Shown piece by piece: positions 51,201-59,027 of a stretch of DNA of 64,000 nt (positions within the stretch are counted from its first letter, which is position 1; each line of letters opens with the position of its first letter). Origin of the DNA: Sphingomonas oryzagri (lineage in GTDB: Bacteria; Pseudomonadota; Alphaproteobacteria; Sphingomonadales; Sphingomonadaceae); contig NZ_JARYGZ010000001.1 of the NCBI RefSeq assembly GCF_029906645.1, forward strand, positions 2,662,084-2,726,083, read 5' to 3'. Both the position numbers and the translations under genes were made by a program. Below the pieces are notes generated by a model. The model did no database searches. It was not told the origin of the DNA and was given only the letters and a program-made list of their open reading frames with translations.

Positions 51201-52395
51201 CCTGCTCAAAGCCGGTCTTGTCGAAGGCGAATTGCGGCGAGGTCGCGTCGTAGCGGAAACGCGCGGTCTTGAACGGGCCGTCCAGCTCGGCGTGGATGCG
51301 GATGCCGTGCCCGGTCATGTTGGGGAACAGGGCGGCAGGCTGGAGGAGCAGCGCATCGACCTTGAGCGGATCGTAGGCACCGCGCGCGAGATCGATCGCT
51401 CCGCGCGAGATCACCGCGACCTGCGGCGAGGCGAGCTTGAGCGATCCGTCGAGCCGTCGGTCGGCATAGCGCGCCTCCCCCGACACGAGGATCGAGGGAT
51501 TGGTCAGCCGCTGCGCCTTGCCGCCCGTGATCGTCCCCAGCGTCAGCCGGCCGGACAGCGCGTAATGCCCCTTGTCCTGCCGGAGCATGAGCGCGCCGAT
51601 GCGGTGGCCACCGACCGTCCACAGGCCGCGCCCCTTCCATCCGCTCCAATTGCCCTCGCCGCCGACAACCACCGCCATCGGCTTCTTGGAACCGAGCAGG
51701 CCGGGAACCACGCCGTCTCCGGGCGAGGCGAGCCGCGCGTCGAGATCGAACAGATCCTTGTCCGGCTCGGTATCCAGCGCGAATGTCAGGCGATCACCGG
51801 CGGACGAGGCGCCGCGCAGGCCGATCACCGCGCGGCGGTTGCCGGTATCCGCCTTGCCGACGATGCGGACGAGGCGACGCTGCGGCCCGGCCACCCCTGC
51901 CTCCAGCCGCAGCCGCAGATCGAGCTGTCCGATATGGATGCGGTAATCGGGCAGGATCGGGGCACCAGGGCGGGCGGGCCGCAGCTTCGGCAACCGCTTC
52001 AGGATGACGAGATCGGAGGCGAGGCGATCGACGTGGAGGCGGTTGGCGAGCCAGCGGGTCGGCCGCCAGTCGAGATCGACGATCGGAGCCTCGAGGAAGA
52101 TGCCCTGCGGGTCGGACAGGCGCAGGTCGCGGATCTGCGCGTGGCGCCAGATCGATCCGTCGATGCGGCCGATATGGATGCGAAGCCCGCTCGACGGTTT
52201 CATCTCGCCGATACGATCGACGATGAAGCGGTGGCCGGCGTCGGTATCCACCCCGAAACCGATCGCCGCCGCCAGGAACAGCAGCAGCCCGACGATCCCG
52301 CCGATCAGCCGCAGCGACCAGTGCAGGCGTGCACGCTTCGCCGGCACGGACGGCGGCGTCTCGGGTGTGTCGGCGGGGATGGTGTCCTCCGCCAT
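48199..52395 (-). CDS. tamB: Translocation and assembly module inner-membrane protein TamB
   Basis: TamB is the large inner-membrane, periplasm-spanning partner of TamA, acting in outer-membrane protein insertion and lipid transport. The 1398-residue protein has one N-terminal membrane segment (LHWSLRLIGGIVGLLLFLAA), thousands of bases of beta-helix repeat, and the C-terminal DUF490 domain: NPAITGRIDLVRGNYEFAGR, RFDLDRGIIRFGGGVPVDPA, LPEDELLSRLLFGTSIANLS, and GQKTSVAAGKYIGKRLYVEL. Its ATG shares a base with the tamA stop. Confidence 0.95.
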   Translation of the reverse strand: MAEDTIPADTPETPPSVPAKRARLHWSLRLIGGIVGLLLFLAAAIGFGVDTDAGHRFIVDRIGEMKPSSGLRIHIGRIDGSIWRHAQIRDLRLSDPQGIFLEAPIVDLDWRPTRWLANRLHVDRLASDLVILKRLPKLRPARPGAPILPDYRIHIGQLDLRLRLEAGVAGPQRRLVRIVGKADTGNRRAVIGLRGASSAGDRLTFALDTEPDKDLFDLDARLASPGDGVVPGLLGSKKPMAVVVGGEGNWSGWKGRGLWTVGGHRIGALMLRQDKGHYALSGRLTLGTITGGKAQRLTNPSILVSGEARYADRRLDGSLKLASPQVAVISRGAIDLARGAYDPLKVDALLLQPAALFPNMTGHGIRIHAELDGPFKTARFRYDATSPQFAFDKTGFEQVRAEGAGHVGGKDLALPIKLTARRVTGVGDVAGGILANMDIQGVLHITPKVLTGEGLTLRSDKLNGKVALFVDLVGGKYWVDLSGGLQRYLIPGLGIVDVLTELKVTPTADLKQSIVSGRGRAWVRRFDNAFLRSLAGGLPTLDTQLTRTPDGILHFANLRLTAAAITITGSGTRQKDGSIQFTGQGKQATYGTFRLGLGGQIDHPKVALLLDRPLEALGLDQVKLDLDPVPQGFAMQAAGGSTLGPFTATGTIDAPPGGTTVIHMGALNVSGTTAKGDLRADPGGFTGQLALAGGGLGGTLDFSPVGTQQRIVGHITADHARLAGDFDTSVRKGKLDLDLLLDPAGTHVDATVAAQGLRRGSIFLARLAANTKLRGGIGDVRASVAGSRGRAFSFQTDTHIAAESYTVRGQGQVDGRPVALATAAVLRHVGDAWVIAPTSLSFSGGSATVAGRFGTQATSFEASLDAMPLSVLDMFKPGLGLSGQATGRVSYAVAAPGALPTGKADLRVRGLSRAGLVLSSKPVDVGLAAVMDGGKVAARAVATSGGQVIGRAQARLSPIGGGATIADRLLSAPLFAQLRYNGPADTLWRLSGIETIDLSGPVAIGADVGGTLRDPSIRGSLVTQNARLESATLGTVIEKIRAAGRFDGSKLLIDQFAGATRDNGTLTGRASFDFAGAKGLGMDIALTANHAVLLARDDIGATVTGPLTIKSDGKGGTIAGDVKLDRSSYRFGKAAQQGVPRLAVKELNREDFDDEDTPLVPWTLDIKADARNQLFVRGLGLDSEWRGKLAIAGSVDNPAITGRIDLVRGNYEFAGRRFDLDRGIIRFGGGVPVDPALDIVAKASIQGVSASIQVSGTGLKPEISFTSTPALPEDELLSRLLFGTSIANLSAPEALQLAAAVNGLRTGGKGSLDPINAIRKVAGLDRLRIEPADITTGQKTSVAAGKYIGKRLYVELVTDGQGYSATRLEFQVTRWLSLLSTISTIGRQSANIRISKDY

Positions 52396-54536
52396 CAGAA
52401 CGCCTGCCCCAGCGACACATAGACGGCGACGCGGCTGTCGCCTTTCTCGCGGTTGATCGGTGTGCCGACATCGACGCGGACCGGCCCGAAGCTGGTGTAA
52501 TAGCGCACGCCAAGGCCGGTGCCGTAATGCAGGCCGGTGAACTTGGGCACCGATCCCGAATAGAGATTGCCGCCGTCGAGGAAGGGCACGATGCCGAAAT
52601 TGCCGAAGCGGATGCGCGCCTCCAGCCCGAACTCTGCGACGCTGGCGCCGCCGACCGGATCGTTATTCGGATCGCGCGGGCCGATCTTCTGGTATCCGAA
52701 GCCGCGCACCGATCCGCCGCCGCCCGAATAGAAACGCCGCGTCGGCGCGATCGATCCGGCGCTCGCCCCCTGGATCGAGCCGAGCCGGATCCGCTCGGCG
52801 AAGACGACCCGGCCGACTGGCTGGTAGGCCGATCCGTCAAGCTGGAGGCGGACATATTCGAACGCCTTGCCGCGGAACGAGATTTCCGGCGAGACGTGGG
52901 CCGACAGGCGATAGCCGCGCGTCGGGTTCAGCAGGTCGTCCGATCCGTCGTAGGACAGGCTGAGCGGGATCGCGCCGACATAGTAAGTCGCGCGGCGCGG
53001 CTCGCCGGTCGCCAGGATCTCGTCGCGCTCGTCCGACGCGACCAGCTCGACGCCATAGGCATAGGTCCATTTCTTCTGCCAGATGATGTTGGTCTGGCGC
53101 TCGATGCTGGCGGCGAGGCTGGCGGTCTTCGCCGCGAAGGCCGGCACGTTGAGGTGATCGAGCGTGAACTGCGTGATCAGCGCCTGGTCGCGCGTGCGGA
53201 AGTTGTTGCGGCGGAAGATCGCGGAGGCGAGCTGTTCCTGCGTGCCGAGCAGGCCGCGCAGGGTCAGGCTGCCTTCGGGCGGGAACAGGTTGCGGTGCGT
53301 CCAGTCCACCTCGGCGGTGACGCCCTGCCCGGTGCCGTAGCCGAGCGTGCTCACCGTCTCCGTGCTCAGATAGCCGAGCTGCCCCGCGGTGATGCGCGAT
53401 CCCTGGACGTAGCCCAGCGTGCCCGCGATCGTGCGCGGAGGCGCGCGCTCCAGATGCACGTCGAGATCGACCACCTTCGGATCGGCTGTGCGCACCGGCG
53501 TGATCTGCGCGACCGAGACGAGCCCGGTCTGGATCAGCGCGCGGCGCAGATCCTCGATGCGATCGGTGTCGTAGACGTCGCCGGGATGCAGGCGCGACAG
53601 CAGCTGAACGTGCTTGGCACCGAACACGAACTTGGTGCCCGAGATGTGGAAGGCGCCGAAGCGCATCTTGTCGCCCGGATCGACCGTCAGCGCCAGCGTC
53701 GCCTCGTGCGTAGCGTGATCGACGGTGACATCGGGATCGGAAACGGTGGCGAAGGCGTAGCCGTTGGTGCCGAGCGCGGCCTTCAGCGCCGCGACGCCCG
53801 CTGTCACCTTGTCGGCATTGACCGCGTCGCCCTTGCGCACCGCGAAGGCGCGGACCAGCGCAACGCTGTCCGCCCCGGTCTGCGCGACGCCGTTCAGCGC
53901 GATGCTGGCGAAGCGATAGAGCGGCCCCACCTCCACCGCCATCGTCACGGCGAGGCGGGTGTCGCCGCTGGTCGTCGGCGCAGCGAGATTGCCGACGCGG
54001 GCATCCACCTCCGCATCGTAATAGCCGTAGGCGCGCAGCAAATCGCGCAACAGCCCGGAATCCTCGCGCGCGCGGCGATCGATCTGGGCGACGTTGGCCG
54101 GCTTCCCGGCCGCCTGCTGGAGCGAGGAGAGCGCGTCGAACCGGCTCTTGATCTCGCCGGCGTCGGGCACGCCCGACAGGCCATCGATGGTGAGCGCGTA
54201 GCGGCGCTCGCCGGTCGCCTCGGTGGTCTGGGCAACCTTGGCCTGCTTCTTCGCATCCTTGCTCTTGGGGGCGAGATCGGGCGCCGCCGGGGTCAGCAAC
54301 GGCAGGTCGCCGGGTGCGCTCGGAAGCTGGCCGAGCGGCGCATCGGGTTGAGCCAGATCGGGCCAGTCGACGCCCATGTCGGGCATCGCCGCCATCGGCG
54401 AATTGGGATCGAGTGCGCCCGGATCGCTCACCTGGGCGGGCGCCGCATCCTGTCCGCGGGCCGCAACGGGGCAGGCAAGAAGAACGATCGCGGCACAGGC
54501 GCGCGAGGCGCGGGTCCGCGAGGCGGCAGGCAACAT
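52395..54536 (-). CDS. tamA: Translocation and assembly module outer-membrane protein TamA
   Basis: TamA is the Omp85-family partner of TamB. The 713-residue protein has a signal peptide (MLPAASRTRASRACAAIVLL then ACPVAARG), a Pro/Asp-rich leader, POTRA domains (RYALTIDGLSGVPDAGEIKS, LYRFASIALNGVAQTGADSV, KMRFGAFHISGTKFVFGAKH), and a C-terminal 16-strand barrel. The barrel has GGGGSVRGFGYQKIGPRDPN (the VRGF motif) and GLGVRYYTSFGPVRVDVGTP. It opens the tamA-tamB operon. Confidence 0.94.
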   Translation of the reverse strand: MLPAASRTRASRACAAIVLLACPVAARGQDAAPAQVSDPGALDPNSPMAAMPDMGVDWPDLAQPDAPLGQLPSAPGDLPLLTPAAPDLAPKSKDAKKQAKVAQTTEATGERRYALTIDGLSGVPDAGEIKSRFDALSSLQQAAGKPANVAQIDRRAREDSGLLRDLLRAYGYYDAEVDARVGNLAAPTTSGDTRLAVTMAVEVGPLYRFASIALNGVAQTGADSVALVRAFAVRKGDAVNADKVTAGVAALKAALGTNGYAFATVSDPDVTVDHATHEATLALTVDPGDKMRFGAFHISGTKFVFGAKHVQLLSRLHPGDVYDTDRIEDLRRALIQTGLVSVAQITPVRTADPKVVDLDVHLERAPPRTIAGTLGYVQGSRITAGQLGYLSTETVSTLGYGTGQGVTAEVDWTHRNLFPPEGSLTLRGLLGTQEQLASAIFRRNNFRTRDQALITQFTLDHLNVPAFAAKTASLAASIERQTNIIWQKKWTYAYGVELVASDERDEILATGEPRRATYYVGAIPLSLSYDGSDDLLNPTRGYRLSAHVSPEISFRGKAFEYVRLQLDGSAYQPVGRVVFAERIRLGSIQGASAGSIAPTRRFYSGGGGSVRGFGYQKIGPRDPNNDPVGGASVAEFGLEARIRFGNFGIVPFLDGGNLYSGSVPKFTGLHYGTGLGVRYYTSFGPVRVDVGTPINREKGDSRVAVYVSLGQAF

Positions 54537-54604
54537 GGCCGGACCCTAGCGCGGGCCGGAGTCCGATGCCAGCGCGGATAAGCGCGCGAAGCTGGCCTTT
54601 CGGC

Positions 54605-54820
54605 TTAGTGCAGCGTGCCCGCGCTCTCGGGATCGCCGAGCAGCAGGATCACGCGGCCGACCCGGCACCAGCGGGTGTAATGGATATGGTTGCCGAGATC
54701 GCGGCTGCGCTCGGCGCGCGCGGCGGCCTCGGCCAGTGCGGCCTCGCCGCAGCTCGCGATGAGTTGCTCGGCGCCATCATAGGCTTCGCGATCGATCACG
54801 AAATGCATGGATTCGAGCAC
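54605..54820 (-). CDS. Small hypothetical protein
   Basis: I do not recognise this 71-residue product. It starts at GTG 54820 behind GGAGG (an ATG at 54808 is also possible) and reads HFVIDREAYDGAEQLIASCG and EAALAEAAARAERSRDLGNH, ending RVILLLGDPESAGTLH. It is a mixed alpha/beta, slightly acidic sequence with no signal peptide or membrane segment. It lies between tamA and a small membrane-protein gene. The family name is unknown to me. Confidence 0.6.
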   Translation of the reverse strand: MLESMHFVIDREAYDGAEQLIASCGEAALAEAAARAERSRDLGNHIHYTRWCRVGRVILLLGDPESAGTLH

Positions 54821-54950
54821 GCAACCTCCACCCTGGACCGGGCACGCTCCTACCCCCCGGCCCGTTAAGGCGGCTGCCAAGGGAAAGGGTAAACATGGCG
54901 GGTACCATGAGGGGCTGGCGCGGAACCGCGCGGCATGGCAGACGCCCGGC

Positions 54951-55130
54951 ATGGCAGATCGTCCCGCACCGCGCGCAGGCGGCTTCATCCTCGCCGTCGC
55001 CATCCTCGTCGGCACGATCGGCGGGGGGCTGATGGGCCAGCCGAGCATCGGGCTGCTCGTAGGACTGGCCGTTGGCGTCGCCGTGTCGGTGGCGCTGTGG
55101 CTCAGGGACCGGTCGCGCGCCGGCCGCTAA
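54951..55130 (+). CDS. Small membrane protein
   Basis: This 59-residue protein is two short hydrophobic helices (GGFILAVAILVGTIGGGLMG and IGLLVGLAVGVAVSVALWLR) linked by QPS, with a basic C-terminus. I do not recognise the family. ATG 54951 has no clear ribosome site, so an upstream start is possible. It converges with the S24 repressor gene, overlapping by four bases. Confidence 0.6.
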   Translation: MADRPAPRAGGFILAVAILVGTIGGGLMGQPSIGLLVGLAVGVAVSVALWLRDRSRAGR

Positions 55131-55774
55131 AGCCGCCGGCCCGCCCAGAGCACCCGGCCGACCACATCGACGCCGCCCGCCAGATCGACCGGATCGGCGC
55201 GCGGATTGTCGCTCCTCACCGCGAAGCCGTCGCCCTCCCGCACCAGCCGCTTGACCATCAGCGCGCCATCGACGCGCAGCACGTAGATGCCGTCGCGCAG
55301 CCGTTCGCGGTCGGTCTCGTCGACGAGGATCTCGTCGCCATCGGCCAATGTCGGGACCATCGAATCGCCGCGCACGCCGATCACCGACAGCCCGTCGGTC
55401 CCGCCATGGCGGCGCAGGCGCCGGAGCCAGCCTTCCGAGAAGCCGAGGCCCGCCGCCGACCGCCGGTCGTCACCGAACGCGCCCGGACCGGCTGACGCGG
55501 CGGTATCGAGCACCGGCACGGTGAGCAGCGCCGGCCGGTCGGGCATCTGTCGCGCCTGCGCCCCCAGCCATGTCTCTGGCACGCCGAAATAGCGGGCCAG
55601 CCGCGCCCGGTCGGGCTCCGCCAGGCGACGCGGAGAGCCGCGCCGGATGAACTGCTGCACATAGGCCGGATTGCGGCCGATCAGCCGGGAGAGCGAGGCG
55701 CAATCCTCCCCCCGTTCGCGGATCAGGCGATCGAGCACCGCACGCGGATCGTCCGGAGGCACGTCTTCGACCAT
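55127..55774 (-). CDS. S24-family (LexA/cI-like) transcriptional repressor
   Basis: The 215-residue protein has an N-terminal helix-turn-helix (LIRERGEDCASLSRLIGRNP, AYVQQFIRRGSPRRLAEPDR). A C-terminal S24 peptidase domain follows with the catalytic Ser in GVRGDSMVPTLADGDEILVD and Lys in VDGALMVKRLVREGDGF. Such proteins self-cleave in response to DNA damage. ATG 55774 falls on the predicted transcription start of its own promoter, suggesting a leaderless mRNA. Operator-like repeats cover that promoter. It diverges from a small Cro-like gene. Confidence 0.9.
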   Translation of the reverse strand: MVEDVPPDDPRAVLDRLIRERGEDCASLSRLIGRNPAYVQQFIRRGSPRRLAEPDRARLARYFGVPETWLGAQARQMPDRPALLTVPVLDTAASAGPGAFGDDRRSAAGLGFSEGWLRRLRRHGGTDGLSVIGVRGDSMVPTLADGDEILVDETDRERLRDGIYVLRVDGALMVKRLVREGDGFAVRSDNPRADPVDLAGGVDVVGRVLWAGRRL

Positions 55775-55780
55775 GAGACG

Positions 55781-55818
55781 AGCATACCGATAGGAAAAAT
55801 CCTAGACAAGTAGGATTT
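55781..55818 (-). promoter_or_regulatory. Promoter and operator-like repeats of the S24 repressor
   Basis: On the minus strand, -35 TTGTCT (55809-55804) and -10 TATGCT (55786-55781) are 17 bases apart. Overlapping them are the dyad TAGGA-AAAA-TCCTA (55791-55804) and a further half-site TAGGATTT (55811-55818), so three TAGGAWWW-type half-sites lie within 28 bases. The predicted start site coincides with the A of ATG 55774. Confidence 0.65.
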
Positions 55819-55878
55819 AAAGAACAAAACAAGATCAAAGCAGCGTTCGTCGAGTCGCCGGAGGAGGCCGGATTTTCC

Positions 55879-56073
55879 ATGCAGCCCAGGCATTTGCTCA
55901 CGCGAATCCAGCGCCATTTGCGGCTGACGGGGACCAGCCCGTCGACCTTCGGGCGCTGCGTCGTGGGCGATCCGCGCTTCGTCCACGATCTGCGCAACGG
56001 CCGCGAGCCGCGCATCGCGACCGAACGCCGCATCCACGCATGGCTCGACGCCCAGGAGGAGATGGCCCGATGA
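55879..56073 (+). CDS. Small Cro-like DNA-binding protein
   Basis: The 64-residue protein reads RIQRHLRLTGTSPSTFGRCV, VGDPRFVHDLRNGREPRIAT and ERRIHAWLDAQEEMAR. This is the pattern of a short lambda-repressor-like helix-turn-helix in which DPRFVHDLRNGR is the recognition part. It diverges from the S24 repressor across the operator region, as cro does from cI. GGAGGAGG precedes the ATG. It overlaps the next gene as ATGA. Function is inferred. Confidence 0.68.
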   Translation: MQPRHLLTRIQRHLRLTGTSPSTFGRCVVGDPRFVHDLRNGREPRIATERRIHAWLDAQEEMAR

Positions 56074-56420
56074 CCCATATGTTCGCAACCCGCCCGCGCG
56101 ATGCCCTGCTCGCCGCGCTCCTGCCCCATGCCGGGCCGTTCGTGACGGTCGCCGCGACCAGCCGCGCCTGGGCGAGCGGCCTGTTCGATGGCGCGCGCCA
56201 TCGCATCGCGATCCGGCTCGAAGGGGAGGATGCGGCCGCGCGGGCCGCGCAAATGGCAGCGACCTTGCCCGAGGCCGACCTGCCGATCCCGCGCGGCTTC
56301 GTCGCCGACCTTCAGGTGACCGGTCGGCTGGAGGGCGAGACGGTGATCGTCGCGATCGAGGCGCTGACCATCGACGACGCGGTCGAGGAAATCAGTCGCG
56401 TCGCTCGGCGAGCCGGTTGA
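56070..56420 (+). CDS. Hypothetical protein coupled to the Cro-like gene
   Basis: The 116-residue protein (RPRDALLAALLPHAGPFVTV, RAWASGLFDGARHRIAIRLE, FVADLQVTGRLEGETVIVAI) has no signal peptide or membrane segment and looks like an alpha/beta single domain. Alphaproteobacterial genomes often carry such a gene after a small helix-turn-helix gene, but I know no function. It overlaps the Cro-like gene upstream by four bases and converges with the next gene, overlapping by 29 bases. Confidence 0.65.
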   Translation: MTHMFATRPRDALLAALLPHAGPFVTVAATSRAWASGLFDGARHRIAIRLEGEDAAARAAQMAATLPEADLPIPRGFVADLQVTGRLEGETVIVAIEALTIDDAVEEISRVARRAG

Positions 56421-57165
56421 GTTCGGCCAGCGCGTTGCGGAGCGCCGGACCTGGATCGCGCGGCGGCACGGTGGCGCGGCGCTCCAGCCCGGCGGAGAGA
56501 CGCTCCATCATCGCGGAGATGCTGGTGTGGCCGGGGCGCGAGGCGACCGGCGCTTCGGCAGCGACAGTCTCGGCAACGACAGCCACCGGCGCCGGCTCGA
56601 CCGCCACGACTTCGGGTTCGGCGACAGACGCTTCGGCTGTGACCGGCTCCGGCTGGACCACGACGTCTTCGGGCAGTTCGACATAGTCGCCGTCGGGAAT
56701 CGTGCTGTCCGGCCACCATTGCTCGTCGGCATCGGCCTCCGGCTTGGCGCCCGGCGCGGCGGCGGCAACATCCATGAACGGCTCGCCGAGATCGCGGCTG
56801 GCGTGGATCGGCTCGCGCGGCGGCGCATCCGGATGCGCATCGGCGCGGCGGAAGCGGGCGAAGCGCTCGGCCGGCATCCCCGACGGGCGTTCCTCCTCGG
56901 GCATGTCGGCGAAGGGGTCGACCGGCTCCGGCTCCGGTTTCACCGGCTTGCGCATCGCGATATAGCCCGCGCCGCCCGCGACGGCCGCGAGCAACACCGC
57001 GACGATGGCGCGGCCGGCGGTGCCCATGTCACCCGCCACCGGCACCTGTGCGAAGAGCTGCGCCGGTGCGGAAAGCGCCACGAAACCCGCCGCGGCACCC
57101 AGGCCCACGGCGAGCGGAGTCTCGAACCGCCAGCGGTCGATCGTGCGAAGGATCTGCGTCGTCAT
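56392..57165 (-). CDS. Two-helix membrane protein with long acidic Pro/Val-rich tail
   Basis: I do not recognise this 257-residue product. It has two N-terminal hydrophobic stretches (PLAVGLGAAAGFVALSAPAQ and AIVAVLLAAVAGGAGYIAM), a KPVKPEPEPVDPFADMPEEE acidic linker, a repetitive VVVQPEPVTAEASVAEPEVV region and a short helical end (TSISAMMERLSAGLERR). The tail is probably disordered. ATG 57165 follows AAGGGC. It lies 19 bases downstream of a glycosyltransferase gene and may be in the same operon. Confidence 0.65.
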   Translation of the reverse strand: MTTQILRTIDRWRFETPLAVGLGAAAGFVALSAPAQLFAQVPVAGDMGTAGRAIVAVLLAAVAGGAGYIAMRKPVKPEPEPVDPFADMPEEERPSGMPAERFARFRRADAHPDAPPREPIHASRDLGEPFMDVAAAAPGAKPEADADEQWWPDSTIPDGDYVELPEDVVVQPEPVTAEASVAEPEVVAVEPAPVAVVAETVAAEAPVASRPGHTSISAMMERLSAGLERRATVPPRDPGPALRNALAELNRLAERRD

Positions 57166-57184
57166 GCCCTTACGTCCGTGCCTC

Positions 57185-58432
57185 TCAGGCTCCCGCAGGA
57201 ACCATAATAGCGGAAACCGTGCTTTTCCGTGCCACTCTTTGGTAAACAGGAAGATAACGTTTCGCGTTCGATGCCCAGTCCCGCTCCTCCTCGACGAAGC
57301 GGCGGCCGGCTTCGCGGCGCCCTTCCCACTGCGCGCGATCGGCGAACAGCCCTGCCAGGGCGGTGGCGATCGCGGCCGGATCGTCCGGCGCGAACAGCGT
57401 GCCCGTCTCACCGTCGCGGATCAGCTCGCGATGACCGCCGATGTCCGATGCGGCGACGAGGCGGCGCTGCGCCATCGCCTCCAGCGGCTTCAGCGGCGTC
57501 ACCAGATCGGTCAGCCGCATCTTCTTGCGCGGATAGCAGAGTATGTCGATCAGGCTGTAATAGCGCTCCACCTCCGAATGCGGCACGCGGCCGACGAAGT
57601 GGATGCGGTCGGCGACCGTAGACGCCTCCGCCTGCGCCTTCAGCGCATCGGCGCGGGGGCCGCCGCCGACCAGCAACAGGTGCGCCTGCGGGCGCGCCGC
57701 GACCAGCGCCGGCATCGCCGCGATCAGATCGTCGATGCCCTCATAATCGTAGAAAGAGCCGATGAAGCCGACGACCTCGGCACCGGCGAGGCCCAGTTTC
57801 GAGCGCAAAGTCTCGTCGGGCGGCGGCGGATCGCCAAACAGGCCGAGATCGACGCCGTTGGGAGACACCATGATCTTGTCCGCCGATATGCCGCGCGCGA
57901 TCAGATCACCGCGCAAGCCCTCGCAGATCACCGCGACGGCATCGGCCTTCCGCACCGCCCACGTCTCCAGCGCCTTGGTCGCGCGGTAGCGGAGCGATCC
58001 TTCGGTGCCGGTGCCGTTGCCGACCGCCGCATCCTCCCAGAAGGCCCGGATCTCGTAGACCAGAGGCAGGCCGAGCCGCTTCGCCGCGACACGCGCGGCG
58101 AGCGCGGTGAGCACCGGCGAATGGGCGTGCAGCACGTCCGGCCGGAATTGCTCGGCCGCCTGCAGGATCGCATGGCTGAAGGCGCGGACCTCGCGGATTT
58201 CGGAGAGCACGGGCCTGCCCTCCGGCGTGTTCCCGCCCCGGAAGAAGCGCAGCCCGTCATGCTCTTCCCACGCACCTTCCTGCGTATCGGCCTGCCGGAC
58301 GTGGCGCGCGCCGGTGACGCCGGCCACTTCCAGCCCCAGCGCCTGTTGCGCCTTCAGGATCGCGCGCGTGCGGAAGGTGTAGCCGCTGTGCAAAGGCAGC
58401 GAGTGATCGAGGATGTGGAGAATCCGCATCAT
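57185..58432 (-). CDS. Glycosyltransferase family 4, exosortase-A-associated type
   Basis: The 415-residue GT4 enzyme has the two-Rossmann layout with the C-terminal donor motif KPLEAMAQRRLVAASDIGGH and the phosphate-binding FIGSFYDYEGIDDLIAAMPA. Its start (RILHILDHSLPLHSGYTFRT) is the one I know from glycosyltransferases of exosortase A loci. It would add a sugar in EPS or protein glycan assembly. ATG 58432 is used. A GTG three codons upstream and an ATG one codon downstream are possible. Confidence 0.87.
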   Translation of the reverse strand: MMRILHILDHSLPLHSGYTFRTRAILKAQQALGLEVAGVTGARHVRQADTQEGAWEEHDGLRFFRGGNTPEGRPVLSEIREVRAFSHAILQAAEQFRPDVLHAHSPVLTALAARVAAKRLGLPLVYEIRAFWEDAAVGNGTGTEGSLRYRATKALETWAVRKADAVAVICEGLRGDLIARGISADKIMVSPNGVDLGLFGDPPPPDETLRSKLGLAGAEVVGFIGSFYDYEGIDDLIAAMPALVAARPQAHLLLVGGGPRADALKAQAEASTVADRIHFVGRVPHSEVERYYSLIDILCYPRKKMRLTDLVTPLKPLEAMAQRRLVAASDIGGHRELIRDGETGTLFAPDDPAAIATALAGLFADRAQWEGRREAGRRFVEEERDWASNAKRYLPVYQRVARKSTVSAIMVPAGA

Positions 58433-58509
58433 GAGTCCCACCTGTCCCGATGCGGGACGTGTCGGACGCTCATGACATGGCGAGGCTTAACACGCCGTTA
58501 TGCGACGGC

Positions 58510-58779
58510 TCAGCGGCGTACCGGCACCTCGCCGATCTTCTGGCCGATGCGGTTGTAGCGCAGCTTGGTGCCTGCGGGCGGCAAACCCGGCTGGCTCTGG
58601 GGCGGCGCCTTCCAGCCGATGATCGGCACCGTCGTACCGGTGATCGGATCATAGGCCATGCCCGGCGGCACCTTGCCGTCCTTTGTGACGGATGCGGCAG
58701 GCGGCGCATCGGGCACCAGCACGGGCACCTGGATGCTCAGGAGCAGGGCGACGATCGGAGCGGCCATGATTTTTCCCAT
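58510..58779 (-). CDS. Small exported protein, function unknown
   Basis: The 89-residue protein has an N-terminal hydrophobic segment (IMAAPIVALLLSIQVPVLVP) and a Pro/Gly-rich mature part with YDPITGTTVPIIGWKAPPQS and LRYNRIGQKIGEVPVRR. I do not recognise it. It sits between the glycosyltransferase and the Wzy-like gene, facing the former. ATG 58779 is preceded by AAGGG; ATG 58767 is possible. Confidence 0.6.
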   Translation of the reverse strand: MGKIMAAPIVALLLSIQVPVLVPDAPPAASVTKDGKVPPGMAYDPITGTTVPIIGWKAPPQSQPGLPPAGTKLRYNRIGQKIGEVPVRR

Positions 58780-58892
58780 ACACCCTTGTCGCGCGATGGG
58801 CCAAGCACCTGAACAGGTTTAACGCGACATCAACCGGAGCGCGCTAGGTCCGGTCCGGCAGGTTTCGCAGCGCGGGCAAGGGTGACAGGGCG

Positions 58893-59027
58893 ATGATCGA
58901 CACATTCGCGCTCGCGCTCGCCCACGCGCTGCTGGCGCTCACCGCCTGGCGGCTGTTCAAGCGCAAGGATCTCGACAACGACGGGGGCGACCGCAAGATC
59001 GTGTGGGGGCAGAAGCCCGATGCATGA
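58893..59027 (+). CDS. 44-residue membrane peptide overlapping the Wzy-like gene
   Basis: This short frame has one hydrophobic helix (FALALAHALLALTAWRLF) followed by KRKDLDNDGGDRKIVWGQ and ends inside the Wzy-like start with an 8-base overlap. GGGTGACAGGG precedes the ATG. The overlap and the conserved-looking reading suggest a real gene coupled to the polymerase. Function unknown. Confidence 0.62.
   Translation: MIDTFALALAHALLALTAWRLFKRKDLDNDGGDRKIVWGQKPDA

Noticed and set aside
49126-52422. A 1098-codon open frame on the plus strand
   Set aside because: It is the antisense shadow of tamB; it has no recognisable domain and its composition is biased by third-position GC.
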